From Verrucomicrobiota bacterium (GTDB taxonomy: Bacteria > Verrucomicrobiota > Kiritimatiellia > UBA8416 > JABMPJ01), in assembly GCA_018648805.1 (NCBI GenBank), contig JABGQM010000043.1, positions 1 through 38,021 of the forward strand: DNA of 38,021 bases, given 5' to 3'. Of the stretch, positions 24,174 through 32,046 are shown in pieces. The notes under the pieces are model-generated. The model saw nothing but the letters and a program-made list of their open reading frames with translations, was not told where the DNA came from and did no database searches. The translations under genes were made by a program, and so were the position numbers. The first letter of the stretch is position 1. Every line of letters begins with the position of its first letter.

Positions 24174-25139
24174 TCACCCCTGCTCACTATCCAGAGCCTG
24201 CTCTATCTTCGAGAGCTGTTTCCGTAGTCCGCGATCGTGCGGTAGCGCTTCTCTAAGCTTCTGCTGTTGCTGGCCAACGGCCGCGCCGCTACGGATGCCT
24301 AGCTGACCAGCAATCTCCCGCTGAGTCAGCCCCGCGTACTTTGAGAGCATCTGCGATCCCATGGCTCTCAACATGGAGTTCCGCCGTCGCTGCCGAAATG
24401 CCTCCACTTCTACGCCCAGCACCTCTGCCACAGCCCGCAAGACAGTCTCTGGTTCCACTCCCATTCGCTCCTTGCGCAGGCGAACATCTTCAGTCTTTCT
24501 GTACGCCTTGGCCTGTTCAATATACTGCTCCTTTACCCACCCGAGGAAGCTCTCATCACCAATCCCAGGCCAGGTCCCGCTGAGCGCATCAAGCAAGGCT
24601 TCGTCCCGCTCTTCAATACTTCCTTCGACAAATGCCCGGTATGCCTTGCGCTGATTGCTCCGCTTTGAACCGCACTGCGAGAGGATTGGTAGTGGCTCCA
24701 GCCACTCCGGTGCCTTCTCTCTGCCTATATATGCACGATAACTGCTCCAACGATAGGAGTTCAGGTGACGCCTTTGGTCGTCTGAGCTCTGCTTCTCCAT
24801 GGCCTTGATGTGCACAGGATTCAAATGGATGTAGCGTGAAAGCGACAGCAGATAGTTGTCGCCCTCGACAAGTTTAGCCCCGTACCGCCCCTGGACGAGG
24901 GGGCCCTTACGGCGGTGGCGGAGGTTATAGCAGAGCGTATAGGCGGTATTCAGGCTGTGCATGAATCGCCCCAGGTTGGCCAGTGGCGTCTCAATCAGGA
25001 GGTGGTAGTGCGTTAACATCTCACAGTGGGCGAATAGCCGAACACCATACGTATCAACACGTGCCGCCAACCGCTTAAGGAAGTGCAGATGGTCTTGCTC
25101 ATCTCGGAACAACCGCCGAGACTGCACGCCCTGTGGCAT
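24174..25139 (-). CDS. REP-associated tyrosine transposase (RAYT, Y1/HUH), 5' end probably frameshifted
   Basis: RAYTs are single-strand HUH endonucleases that mobilise REP palindromes. The motifs are HYH (residues 44-46, LTHYHLLIETP), the SLNTAYTLCYNLRHRRKGPLVQGRY region and the probable catalytic Tyr at 103 (SRYIHLNPVH). A C-terminal helical part (VLRAVAEVLGV, LTQREIAGQLGI) is usual in the family. The ATG at 25139 starts inside the expected domain. Upstream in another frame lies an ATG (25191) reading MRKKTSRAPIPSAG, and in the present frame GLIP precedes the start, so one base change in the GGGGCC run near 25150-25156 would join them. It may be a recent pseudogene or a sequencing error. 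It is convergent with the ATPase gene. Confidence 0.8.
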   Translation of the reverse strand: MPQGVQSRRLFRDEQDHLHFLKRLAARVDTYGVRLFAHCEMLTHYHLLIETPLANLGRFMHSLNTAYTLCYNLRHRRKGPLVQGRYGAKLVEGDNYLLSLSRYIHLNPVHIKAMEKQSSDDQRRHLNSYRWSSYRAYIGREKAPEWLEPLPILSQCGSKRSNQRKAYRAFVEGSIEERDEALLDALSGTWPGIGDESFLGWVKEQYIEQAKAYRKTEDVRLRKERMGVEPETVLRAVAEVLGVEVEAFRQRRRNSMLRAMGSQMLSKYAGLTQREIAGQLGIRSGAAVGQQQQKLREALPHDRGLRKQLSKIEQALDSEQG

Positions 25140-25237
25140 TGGGATCAGGCCCCGCAGAAGGGATAGGCGCCCGGCTGGTCTTTTTTCTCATCTTTTCTTG
25201 TTGCACTCAATTTGCGGGGGTGTTAACTTGCGAAATC

Positions 25238-25582
25238 ATGCAAACAAGCAAGTCACAACTCTTCGAGATGCAAGCGGAACTCTGCGGCCTTATGGCCAAC
25301 GCCAAACGCCTCATGATTCTGGACTACCTGAGTCGACAGGATGAGGCGAATGTCGGGGCGATTGCGGAGGCGCTCGACATACCGATAACGGTGGTCAGTC
25401 AGAATCTGCGCCTCATGCGCGATGGCAACATCGTGGTGTCGCGCAAGGACGGGCACTGTGTGTGGTACCGCCTGAAGCATCCCCAGTTGATGGTGGGATG
25501 TCATGCCGTGCGGGACGTTTTACATGCTGAGTTGAAGGAACGCGGTCAGATGGCCGAGTTCATCGAGGAACAATCCGAGTAG
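25238..25582 (+). CDS. ArsR-family winged-helix regulator of the DsrE-TusA-Hdr operon
   Basis: This 114-residue ArsR/SmtB-type repressor has a winged helix spanning residues 12-80 (ELCGLMANAKRLMILDYLS, VGAIAEALDIPITVVSQNLRLMRDGNIV, VSRKDGHCVWYRL). It has three Cys (16, 74, 88). The Cys found after RLLIL in persulfide sensors of the BigR/SqrR type is Asp29 here, so any redox sensing would need another pair. Start 25238 (MQTSKSQ) gives the usual family length; upstream GGGGGTG is a weak ribosome site, and an earlier in-frame ATG at 25133 adds an implausible leader overlapping the RAYT gene. It is the first gene before dsrE2 (gap 29 bases). ArsR regulators also control sHdr sulfur-oxidation clusters, so local control by sulfur status is likely. 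Confidence 0.85.
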   Translation: MQTSKSQLFEMQAELCGLMANAKRLMILDYLSRQDEANVGAIAEALDIPITVVSQNLRLMRDGNIVVSRKDGHCVWYRLKHPQLMVGCHAVRDVLHAELKERGQMAEFIEEQSE

Positions 25583-25611
25583 AGGGACTCCCCTCAAGAG
25601 AGACAGATACT

Positions 25612-26163
25612 ATGGAAAACGAGATGGGCAACGAGCAGATGATGCAGGACCTGATCAAGCGTGTTGAGACGCTGGAGGCCAATGCCCCGGAGGACCGGTT
25701 GGCCCTGGGGTGTCTCAGTGGTGACCTGGACAAGACGATGGCCGCCTTCATCATCGCGATCGGGGCAGCGGCTTTTGATATGGAAGTGGATATATTCTTC
25801 ACCTTCTGGGCAACCGCCGCACTACGCGACCCGAAGAAGAAGGTAAAAAAGGACCTGCTGGGCAACATGTTCGGCATGATGCTGCCGAACGGCGCCGGCA
25901 AGCTTCCCCTCTCCAAGATGCAGATGATGGGAATGGGCCCCCTGATGATCAAGGGCGTTATGAAGAAGCATGGCGCCAAGTCGCTGGAAGAGCTGATGAA
26001 GGATGCGGCAGATCTGGGGGTCCGGCTGCATGTCTGCACGATGTCGATGGACCTGATGGGCATCAAGCGGGAGGAGATGATCGACTACCCGCACATGCAG
26101 TTTGTGGGCGTCGGGACGTTCGTGGATATCTTCAGCAATGCGAAGCAGTGCTGGTTCCTCTAG
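25612..26163 (+). CDS. DsrE2-like sulfur-transfer protein (DsrE/DsrF/DrsH family)
   Basis: This 183-residue protein matches the DsrE2/DsrH-like family, whose members accept or donate sulfane sulfur to TusA. The N terminus is helical (residues 1-25). Then come DRLALGCLSGDLDKTMAAFIIAIGAAAF with Cys34, a hydrophobic strand FFTFWATAAL, a Met-rich loop (MFGMMLPNGAGKLPLSKMQMMGMG) typical of DsrE2, and VCTMSMDLMGIKREE with the conserved Cys142. It ends with VGVGTFVDIFSNAKQCWFL (Cys180). Cytoplasmic or membrane-near location is likely. A TusA gene follows after a short hairpin-bearing gap, supporting a DsrE2-TusA relay. Confidence 0.85.
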   Translation: MENEMGNEQMMQDLIKRVETLEANAPEDRLALGCLSGDLDKTMAAFIIAIGAAAFDMEVDIFFTFWATAALRDPKKKVKKDLLGNMFGMMLPNGAGKLPLSKMQMMGMGPLMIKGVMKKHGAKSLEELMKDAADLGVRLHVCTMSMDLMGIKREEMIDYPHMQFVGVGTFVDIFSNAKQCWFL

Positions 26164-26179
26164 GGGTACTTGCAGAACG

Positions 26180-26206
26180 CTGCGGGGTGAGGGCACCCCG
26201 CCTCCA
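26180..26206 (-). repeat. REP-like hairpin, copy 1 of an inverted pair
   Basis: The arms GCGGGGTG (26182-26189) and CACCCCGC (26194-26201) enclose the loop AGGG. In inverse orientation this is the same element as 26229-26255 and shares its flanking TGGAG. Two base pairs differ from copy 2 and both stay paired, which shows that the stem is conserved. Confidence 0.75.
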
Positions 26207-26228
26207 GTTTGCTTGATTTCTGTTTCTT

Positions 26229-26255
26229 TGGAGGCGGGACGCCCTCGTCCCGCAT
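26229..26255 (+). repeat. REP-like hairpin, copy 2 of an inverted pair
   Basis: It begins TGGAGGCGGGACGCCC. Arms GCGGGACG (26234-26241) and CGTCCCGC (26246-26253) enclose the loop CCCT. With copy 1 it forms a BIME-like pair between the dsrE2 and tusA genes, 1-2 kb from a RAYT gene. Confidence 0.75.
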
Positions 26256-26328
26256 GGCATGGAACGGTTTTATAGGTACCTCTCTAGTGGTGGATTAACG
26301 GCCGCGTAGCGGCAGAAGGAGTGGAGTG

Positions 26329-26583
26329 ATGACCGCAGAAGAACTGATGGCAATGGAAGTTGGCAAACTGGTGGATGCACGGGGTACGGCTTGCCCGGGG
26401 CCACTTCTGGATGCCAAGCGCGCGATTGCAGAGTGCCCGGTGGGGGAGGTGATGGAAGTGCAGTCCTCGGATGACGGCACCATCATCGATATCCAGCGCT
26501 GGTGCAAGAAGATGGGACATGAGTATCTTGGCGACCGTGAGGATGACGGCTTCTGGTCTGTCTACCTGCGTCGGGCCAAATAG
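26329..26583 (+). CDS. tusA: TusA family sulfur carrier protein
   Basis: This 84-residue sulfur carrier has the diagnostic motif DARGTACPGPLLDAKRAI, with the sulfur-binding Cys22 in CPGP. The rest of the small alpha/beta fold follows (VGEVMEVQSSDDGTIIDIQRWCKKMGHEYLG). TusA proteins carry persulfide between DsrE-type proteins, rhodaneses and acceptors such as Hdr-like complexes. GGAG lies 7 bases before the ATG at 26329; the GTG just before it is too close to that site. The stop codon is followed directly by the GTG start of the MvhD-like gene, so the two are coupled. Next to dsrE2 and hdr genes it most likely feeds persulfide to, or takes it from, the Hdr complex. Confidence 0.92.
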   Translation: MTAEELMAMEVGKLVDARGTACPGPLLDAKRAIAECPVGEVMEVQSSDDGTIIDIQRWCKKMGHEYLGDREDDGFWSVYLRRAK

Positions 26584-26994
26584 GTGTCTGCGAAGACCAA
26601 AGAGCCGGATCCGAAGATTCTCGTGTTCTCAAGTAACGCGATCTCTGATCCGGGCATCGACCTGGCCGGTAGTGCGCATATGCACTACTCGACGGCGGTC
26701 CAGGTCATTCCCCTGCCCTGCTCGAGTGGCGTGAAACCCGACTGGGTTGTGCACGCCCTCGAAGCTGGGTTTGAGGGGGTCTTCATCGCCGCCTGCGGCG
26801 GGGACTGCGCGTACCTGTCGGACTGTACGGAGCGCACAAGCGCGCTGATCAAGAGCGCCCAGGACAAGCTCAAGGAGCGGGACATCAGTCCCAAGCGCCT
26901 CAAGATGTCCGGCCTGTGTTCTGTGTGCGCGGACAACTTCGTATCGCATATGGGCAAATTCCAAGGGGAGCTAAAGAAGCTTGAAGCCAAATAA
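26584..26994 (+). CDS. MvhD-like iron-sulfur protein (hydrogenase delta subunit family)
   Basis: This 136-residue MvhD/FrhD-family protein passes electrons between a partner and HdrA. It keeps LPCSSGVKPDWVVHALEAGFEGVFIAACGGDCAYLSDCTER (Cys46, 71, 75, 81) and a late pair GLCSVC (112, 115). It lacks the usual N-terminal CNWC-type cysteines (SSNAISDPGIDLAG there instead). It may therefore bind its [2Fe-2S] cluster differently or interact with a flavoprotein rather than a hydrogenase; no hydrogenase genes are nearby. The start is GTG, directly after the tusA stop. The end overlaps the next gene by 14 bases. Confidence 0.82.
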   Translation: MSAKTKEPDPKILVFSSNAISDPGIDLAGSAHMHYSTAVQVIPLPCSSGVKPDWVVHALEAGFEGVFIAACGGDCAYLSDCTERTSALIKSAQDKLKERDISPKRLKMSGLCSVCADNFVSHMGKFQGELKKLEAK

Positions 26995-29725
26995 CGACAG
27001 ACCGGATCTGGACTACGACGTGATGATCGTGGGCGCAGGCGTGGCGGGCATGGAAACGGCCGCTTCGCTGGGCGACATGGGCTACCGCGTACTCCTTGTT
27101 GAAAAGCACTCGAGCATCGGCGGCAAGTCCATTCTGCTGAGCAAAGTGTTCCCCACGCTGGACTGCGCGAGCTGCATCGTGACGCCCAAGATGGCCGCCG
27201 CGGCCCATCATCCCAACATTACGCCGATGGTGTTCACTGAGGTGGATGAGATTGGGCGTAACGACGACGGTACGTTCAAGGTTGATCTGCATCGCAAGGC
27301 GTCGTATGTGGACTTCGATGCCTGTACGGGGTGCGGCCAGTGCGAGGTCGACTGCACCGTCTCGGTGCCCGACGAATACAACTACAACCTGGTGGGCCGT
27401 CGCGTTGCCCATATTCCTTTTCCGCAGGCGGTGCCGAAGAAGGCGCTGATCCAGCGTCGCGGCCAGGCGCCCTGTACACACACCTGCCCGGCGGGTGTCA
27501 AACCGAGTGGATTTGTTTCGCTGGTGCGTGCGGGCAAGTATGCTGAAGCGTTTCACATGCACCTGGCCGATGCCCCGTTGGTCGGCAGCCTGTCGCGGGC
27601 CTGCTATGCCCCCTGCGAAGGAGAGTGCAGTCGGTCCGATACGGATGGCACGGTCCATATCCGCGCCGTGAAGCGCTATATGGTCGACCGCTATTATGCC
27701 GAGTATCCGGAACCGGAATACGGCCCGGTTGAGACGCAACGCGACAGCCGCGTGGCGATCGTGGGGTCGGGGCCGGGCGGGCTTACGGCCGCATTTCACC
27801 TGGCCCGCCAGGGACACCAAGTCACCATATTTGAGGCGGAACCTTACGCCGGCGGCATGCTGCGGCACGGGATGCCGCGTTACCGTATGCCCAAAGAGGT
27901 CCTTGATCGGGACATACTGAATATCACAGCTCTGGGCGTGAAGATTCACACAGGGGAGAAAGTCAACAGTGTGGCCGAACTCAAGGCGATGGGATTTGAC
28001 GCCACGTTTGTCAGCGTGGGCAACCAGGTGCCGCGTATCATTCCGCTTGAAGGGCGGGACCTGCCTGATTTTGAGATGCAGGACTGCATGAGTTTCCTGC
28101 GTGATACGAACGTCTCTGACGAGCTCCCGGATATCGCCGGCCAGCATATGGTGGTTCTGGGGGGCGGGAATGTGGCGCTGGATGTGGCGCGTACGGCGAT
28201 CCGTATGGACGCCGCCAGTGTATCCATCCTCTGCCTGGAGCCGCGCGAAAAGATGCCCGCCCACGAATGGGAGGTCACCGAGGCCGATGAGGAGGGCGTT
28301 CAGATCTTTGCCGGGGGCTCGACCAAACGCATCTTTACCGATGATGCGGGGAAGCCCCGTATCGAGTTTCTGAAGGTGGCCAACCTGGAGTTCACGGAAG
28401 ACGGCAAGATGAAGGGCTTTGCGACGGAAGCCGGTACGGAGCAGAGCATTCCGGCCGATCTGGTCGTGCTTGCCATCGGGTTGGGCCCGAGCACGAAACC
28501 GTTCGAGGACGAATTGACGCTCGCGGCGACGGGTACGATCAAGGTGAATGCACAGACGCTTCAGACGTCGGATCCGACGGTGTTTGCGGGAGGGGATGCG
28601 GTATTGGGTCCCTCGATTATCGTGGAAGCGATGGGCCAGGGCCGCCGCGCGGCATTCTATATGGACCGCCTGTTACGCGGCGAGGCGCTGGACGTTCCGT
28701 TTGGCGATGAGCTCGACGTGACGGATAAGCAGGACGTGATGGATGAGATCGCGGAGTGGGATCTCAGGCCACAAGCGACACTGCCGGTCAGACCCCCACG
28801 CGAACGCATTCAGAGTTTTGAGTGTTATGAAGGGGTGTTCTCGGAAACGGAGGCCCGCACGGAGGCTAATCGCTGTCTGAACTGCGCCCAATGCTCACAG
28901 TGTCAGGAATGTGTTCGCGTGTGTCCGGCTGACTGCATCGACTTCAGCATGAAGCCTGAACCCATGCAGCTCAAGGTCGGTACGGTGGTGATGTCGACCG
29001 GCTACGAGATTATGGATCCGAGCAACAAGGAACTGCTGGGTTTCGGGCGCCTGCCGGACGTGATCAGTGGTCCGCAGATGGACCGCCTTCTGGCCCCAAC
29101 GCGACCCTTCAATGCCGTCCTGCGCCCCTCCGACGGCAAAGAGCCCGAGAGCATCGCAATCGTACTGTGCAACGGCTCGCGTGACCACACGGTCTGCAAC
29201 CCGCTGTGCTGCCGTATTGGATGCATGTATTCGATCAAACATGCCCAGCTCGTTATGGGCGCGTTGCCACTGGCGGACGTCACGATCTACACGATCGACG
29301 TACGTGCCTTCGGGAAGGGCTACGAGGAATTCTATGAGCAGTCGAAGGGCATGGGCGTGGAGTATGTAAAGGGCAAGGTGTCGCGTATCGATCCGCTCGA
29401 GAACGGGAACCTGTCGCTGCACTACGAAGACATGCTTGGCGAGGGCGGCCTGCAGACCCGTGAACACGACATGGTGGTGCTGACGGTCGGGTTTCTGCCC
29501 AACACGGAGCCTTTTGCACTGTACAAGGGGTCTGAGCTGGAGGCGGATGATTTCCAGTATGTGCGCGAGATTGATCCGGTCAGTGAGCCCGCACGCACGA
29601 ATATCGAAGGGCTGTTTGCGGCCGGCACGGTCAACGGCGTACGTGACATACCCGACACCGTGCTACATGCCGGTGCGGCGGCGGCACAGGCGGCGTCCTA
29701 CATTCAGGGATTGGGGGGTGCGTAA
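26981..29725 (+). CDS. HdrA-like flavoprotein with inserted GltD/NfnB-like FAD-NAD(P) module
   Basis: This 914-residue fusion starts as an HdrA/QmoA-type flavoprotein (FAD motif VGAGVAGME at 17-25, FPTLDCASCIVTPKM at 57-71, a [4Fe-4S] motif CTGCGQCEVDC at 115-125). Residues 160-600 are a complete GltD/NfnB-type module: CTHTCPAGVKPSGFVSL, CYAPCEGEC, a second FAD motif VGSGPGGLTAAF at 261, GGMLRHGMPRYRMP, an NAD(P) motif VVLGGGNVALDVA at 391 and FAGGDAVLGP at 535. HdrA features then resume, with ferredoxin cysteines 632-652 and NGSRDHTVCNPLCCRIGCMY near 731. The TTG start at 26981 has GGGGAG upstream and overlaps the mvhD-like gene. The added module would let NAD(P)H exchange electrons with the Hdr complex, consistent with flavin-based bifurcation (inference). 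Confidence 0.88.
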   Translation: MKPNNDRPDLDYDVMIVGAGVAGMETAASLGDMGYRVLLVEKHSSIGGKSILLSKVFPTLDCASCIVTPKMAAAAHHPNITPMVFTEVDEIGRNDDGTFKVDLHRKASYVDFDACTGCGQCEVDCTVSVPDEYNYNLVGRRVAHIPFPQAVPKKALIQRRGQAPCTHTCPAGVKPSGFVSLVRAGKYAEAFHMHLADAPLVGSLSRACYAPCEGECSRSDTDGTVHIRAVKRYMVDRYYAEYPEPEYGPVETQRDSRVAIVGSGPGGLTAAFHLARQGHQVTIFEAEPYAGGMLRHGMPRYRMPKEVLDRDILNITALGVKIHTGEKVNSVAELKAMGFDATFVSVGNQVPRIIPLEGRDLPDFEMQDCMSFLRDTNVSDELPDIAGQHMVVLGGGNVALDVARTAIRMDAASVSILCLEPREKMPAHEWEVTEADEEGVQIFAGGSTKRIFTDDAGKPRIEFLKVANLEFTEDGKMKGFATEAGTEQSIPADLVVLAIGLGPSTKPFEDELTLAATGTIKVNAQTLQTSDPTVFAGGDAVLGPSIIVEAMGQGRRAAFYMDRLLRGEALDVPFGDELDVTDKQDVMDEIAEWDLRPQATLPVRPPRERIQSFECYEGVFSETEARTEANRCLNCAQCSQCQECVRVCPADCIDFSMKPEPMQLKVGTVVMSTGYEIMDPSNKELLGFGRLPDVISGPQMDRLLAPTRPFNAVLRPSDGKEPESIAIVLCNGSRDHTVCNPLCCRIGCMYSIKHAQLVMGALPLADVTIYTIDVRAFGKGYEEFYEQSKGMGVEYVKGKVSRIDPLENGNLSLHYEDMLGEGGLQTREHDMVVLTVGFLPNTEPFALYKGSELEADDFQYVREIDPVSEPARTNIEGLFAAGTVNGVRDIPDTVLHAGAAAAQAASYIQGLGGA

Positions 29726-31467
29726 TGGCGCTGAAGCGACGCATAGGAGTATTTGTCTGTCATTGCGGGGGTAACATCTCGGACCACGTGGATGTGGAGA
29801 AGGTGGTCGCGGGCGTAGAGGGGGAACCCGGCGTGGCGGTGGCACGGACCCATATGTTCACCTGTTCCGATTCCTCGCAGCAGGAGATGATCGACCAGAT
29901 CGTAGACGAGAAGTTGGATGGCTTGGTGGTGGCGTCCTGTTCGCCCAAGCTACATATGTTTACGTTCCGCGGTATGTCCGAGCGGGCCGGCCTGAACCCC
30001 TACCAGTATGTGCATGTGAACCTGCGCGAGCAGTGTTCGTGGGCGCACACGGATGACAAGGGAGGCGCGACAGAAAAGGGCATTCACCTGGTGCGCGCCG
30101 GCATAGCGAAGTGCGCCCTGACGCGCCCCTTGCACGCGCTACGTGTCGAGACGCAACCACGGGCCCTGGTCGTGGGCGCGGGCATCGCCGGCATGCGGGC
30201 CGCACTGGCGCTGGCCGACATGGGGTTGGCGGTTTTTCTGGTGGAGCGTGAGCCCGAGGCCGGGGGCTGGGCGCTACAGGCCGGCAAGATGGGACCGGAA
30301 GCGCAGCATGGTCCCGATGTGGCGGCGCGGCTGGGGTCGCGTATTGCGGCACATGACAACATCATGCTCTACACCGGGGCCGAACTGATTGAGAAGAGTG
30401 GAAGCATCGGCGACTTCAATGTCAAGGTGCGCGTCTCAGATGAAGACGTGGTTGATCTCAATGTGGGGGCCATTGTCGTGGCCACAGGGTTTGATACGTA
30501 CCAGCCACGTGAGGGCGAGTACGGGTGGGGACTTGATGGGGTCGTTGATCTCAAGACATTCCGGCAGATGATGGCGGATGGCAAGCTGGAGCATGGCGGC
30601 AAGGCGTTGCGTGATGTGGTCTTCCTCTATTGCGTGGGCAGTCGTCAGTCGAAGAGCGAGGCGTGTCCCGCGCCCAACACCTACTGTTCACGCTACTGCT
30701 GCACCGCCGGCACGTTTGCGGCCACCACGCTGCATGCGTTGGAGGAGACGTTGGACCAGACGGTCAACCAGTACCACCTCTACCGGGATATCCGAACCTA
30801 CGGTCACCTCGAAATGGTGTACGAACAAGCGCGGCGTGAAGGCGCGCTGTTCGTGCGATGGGATCCCGAGAATCCTCCTGTCGTGGAACAGGGCGACGAC
30901 CGACTGTGCGTCAAGACTGTCGACACGTTGGCGGGGAGTGACACGCTGGAAATCGGGGCGGACCTGGTTGTACTGGTGACAGGGATGCGCCCACGTGAGA
31001 ATGATCAGCTCAACAGCGTGCTCAAGATCCCTGAGAGCAAAGACGGCTTCTATAACGAGATTCACATCAAGCTGCGCCCGGTGGAGACCGTGATCGACGG
31101 CGTGTTTATTGCGGGTGCGTCACAGGGCCCCAAGACCCTGGCCGAAAGCGTGGCCTCCTCTCTGGCGGCCGTGGCGAAGGCGGGTGGCTTGCTCATGAAA
31201 GGCTATGTGGATCTGGAGCCCCTCATCGCAAAGATCGACACGGACAAGTGCACGTGGTGCGATGCGTGTCTCAAGGCCTGTCCCTACGGTGCGATCGAGA
31301 AGACGGTGTGCGGTGACAAAGAGGTCGCCCTGGTCATCGCCTCGATGTGCAAAGGGGAAGGCGGGTGTGTGCCGGTCTGCCCGCATGATGCGATTGATAT
31401 CGAAGGGTTCAGGGATGACCAGATACGGGCCATGATCGATGCCAGTCTGAAGGAGGCGGTGGTATGA
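29725..31467 (+). CDS. hdrA: HdrA-like heterodisulfide reductase subunit A (second copy)
   Basis: This 580-residue HdrA has the N-terminal HdrA domain (VCHCGGN at 11-17, MFTCSDSSQ), a FAD motif VVGAGIAGMRAA at 149-160 and the cluster region YCVGSRQ...CPAPNTYCSRYCC (303-326). Two C-terminal ferredoxin motifs follow: CTWCDACLKACP (509-519) and a second set ending CVPVCP (548-552). This is the normal domain order for bacterial and archaeal HdrA and includes the FAD that can bifurcate electrons. It overlaps the preceding hdrA-gltD fusion by one base (TAATG) and the next gene by four (ATGA). Two different HdrA chains in one operon suggest a heteromeric core resembling QmoA/QmoB or HdrA-HdrA dimers. 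Confidence 0.9.
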   Translation: MALKRRIGVFVCHCGGNISDHVDVEKVVAGVEGEPGVAVARTHMFTCSDSSQQEMIDQIVDEKLDGLVVASCSPKLHMFTFRGMSERAGLNPYQYVHVNLREQCSWAHTDDKGGATEKGIHLVRAGIAKCALTRPLHALRVETQPRALVVGAGIAGMRAALALADMGLAVFLVEREPEAGGWALQAGKMGPEAQHGPDVAARLGSRIAAHDNIMLYTGAELIEKSGSIGDFNVKVRVSDEDVVDLNVGAIVVATGFDTYQPREGEYGWGLDGVVDLKTFRQMMADGKLEHGGKALRDVVFLYCVGSRQSKSEACPAPNTYCSRYCCTAGTFAATTLHALEETLDQTVNQYHLYRDIRTYGHLEMVYEQARREGALFVRWDPENPPVVEQGDDRLCVKTVDTLAGSDTLEIGADLVVLVTGMRPRENDQLNSVLKIPESKDGFYNEIHIKLRPVETVIDGVFIAGASQGPKTLAESVASSLAAVAKAGGLLMKGYVDLEPLIAKIDTDKCTWCDACLKACPYGAIEKTVCGDKEVALVIASMCKGEGGCVPVCPHDAIDIEGFRDDQIRAMIDASLKEAVV

Positions 31468-31736
31468 GCATGTTGAAATCAAAGCCGCGTGACATGCTTG
31501 CGATTGTGCAGGATGAGATGATCATGACGGATCGTATTGCCGCGCTGATCACGCAGGAGCCGCGCACGATTCCCGAATTGGCCGCGCTTCTGGAGGCACC
31601 GACATACGAGATAAACGTATGGCTGGCGGCCATGCGCCGCTACGGCAGCGTGGAGGCGGTCGGGCGTGCGGATGTGGATGGATATTTCAAGTACGAGCTG
31701 GCAGCGGAAGCGCCGGAATCTGAAGGACAGGAGTAA
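31464..31736 (+). CDS. Small winged-helix-like protein of Hdr operons, unknown function
   Basis: I do not recognise a named family for this 90-residue protein. Residues 22-78 look like a small winged helix (RIAALITQEPRTIPELAALLEAPTYEINVWLAAMRRYGSVEAV, then a beta wing DGYFKYEL), and the C terminus is acidic. It overlaps the hdrA gene (ATGA) and precedes hdrC by three bases, so it is a core member of the operon. It could be a complex assembly or structural subunit rather than a DNA-binding regulator, because its stoichiometric coupling to hdrA and hdrC is unusual for a transcription factor. No Cys is present, so it does not carry clusters. Confidence 0.7.
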   Translation: MSMLKSKPRDMLAIVQDEMIMTDRIAALITQEPRTIPELAALLEAPTYEINVWLAAMRRYGSVEAVGRADVDGYFKYELAAEAPESEGQE

Positions 31737-31739
31737 GCG

Positions 31740-32036
31740 ATGGCCACAGTGTCTTCAGAGCTGGCCGCGAAGGTGAAGCGGTGCGAGGAATTCAATGCCG
31801 AGGCGTGCTATCACTGCGGTGTCTGTACGGCGGTGTGTCCACTGGGGTATGGGATTATGCCGCGTAAGCTGTTTCGACAGGTGATGTTGGGGCTTAAGGA
31901 CAAGGTCGAGGAGCAGGTACCGGCCATCTACTCCTGTTTGCTCTGTCGCATGTGCGAATCGAATTGCCCGGCGGAAGTACGCATCAGCGAGAATGTGCGT
32001 GCGCTGCGCACGCTTGTTAACAACAAAGAGTTGTAG
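31740..32036 (+). CDS. hdrC: HdrC-like ferredoxin subunit (two [4Fe-4S] clusters)
   Basis: This 98-residue HdrC has two classic cluster motifs, CYHCGVCTAVCP (residues 23-34) and CLLCRMCESNCP (66-77), in the helical arrangement of HdrC/GlpC proteins. It should carry electrons from HdrA to the HdrB-like subunit. It starts three bases after the winged-helix gene, and hdrB follows after 10 bases, matching the conserved hdrC-hdrB order. Confidence 0.9.
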   Translation: MATVSSELAAKVKRCEEFNAEACYHCGVCTAVCPLGYGIMPRKLFRQVMLGLKDKVEEQVPAIYSCLLCRMCESNCPAEVRISENVRALRTLVNNKEL

Positions 32037-32046
32037 GGGAGCCAAC

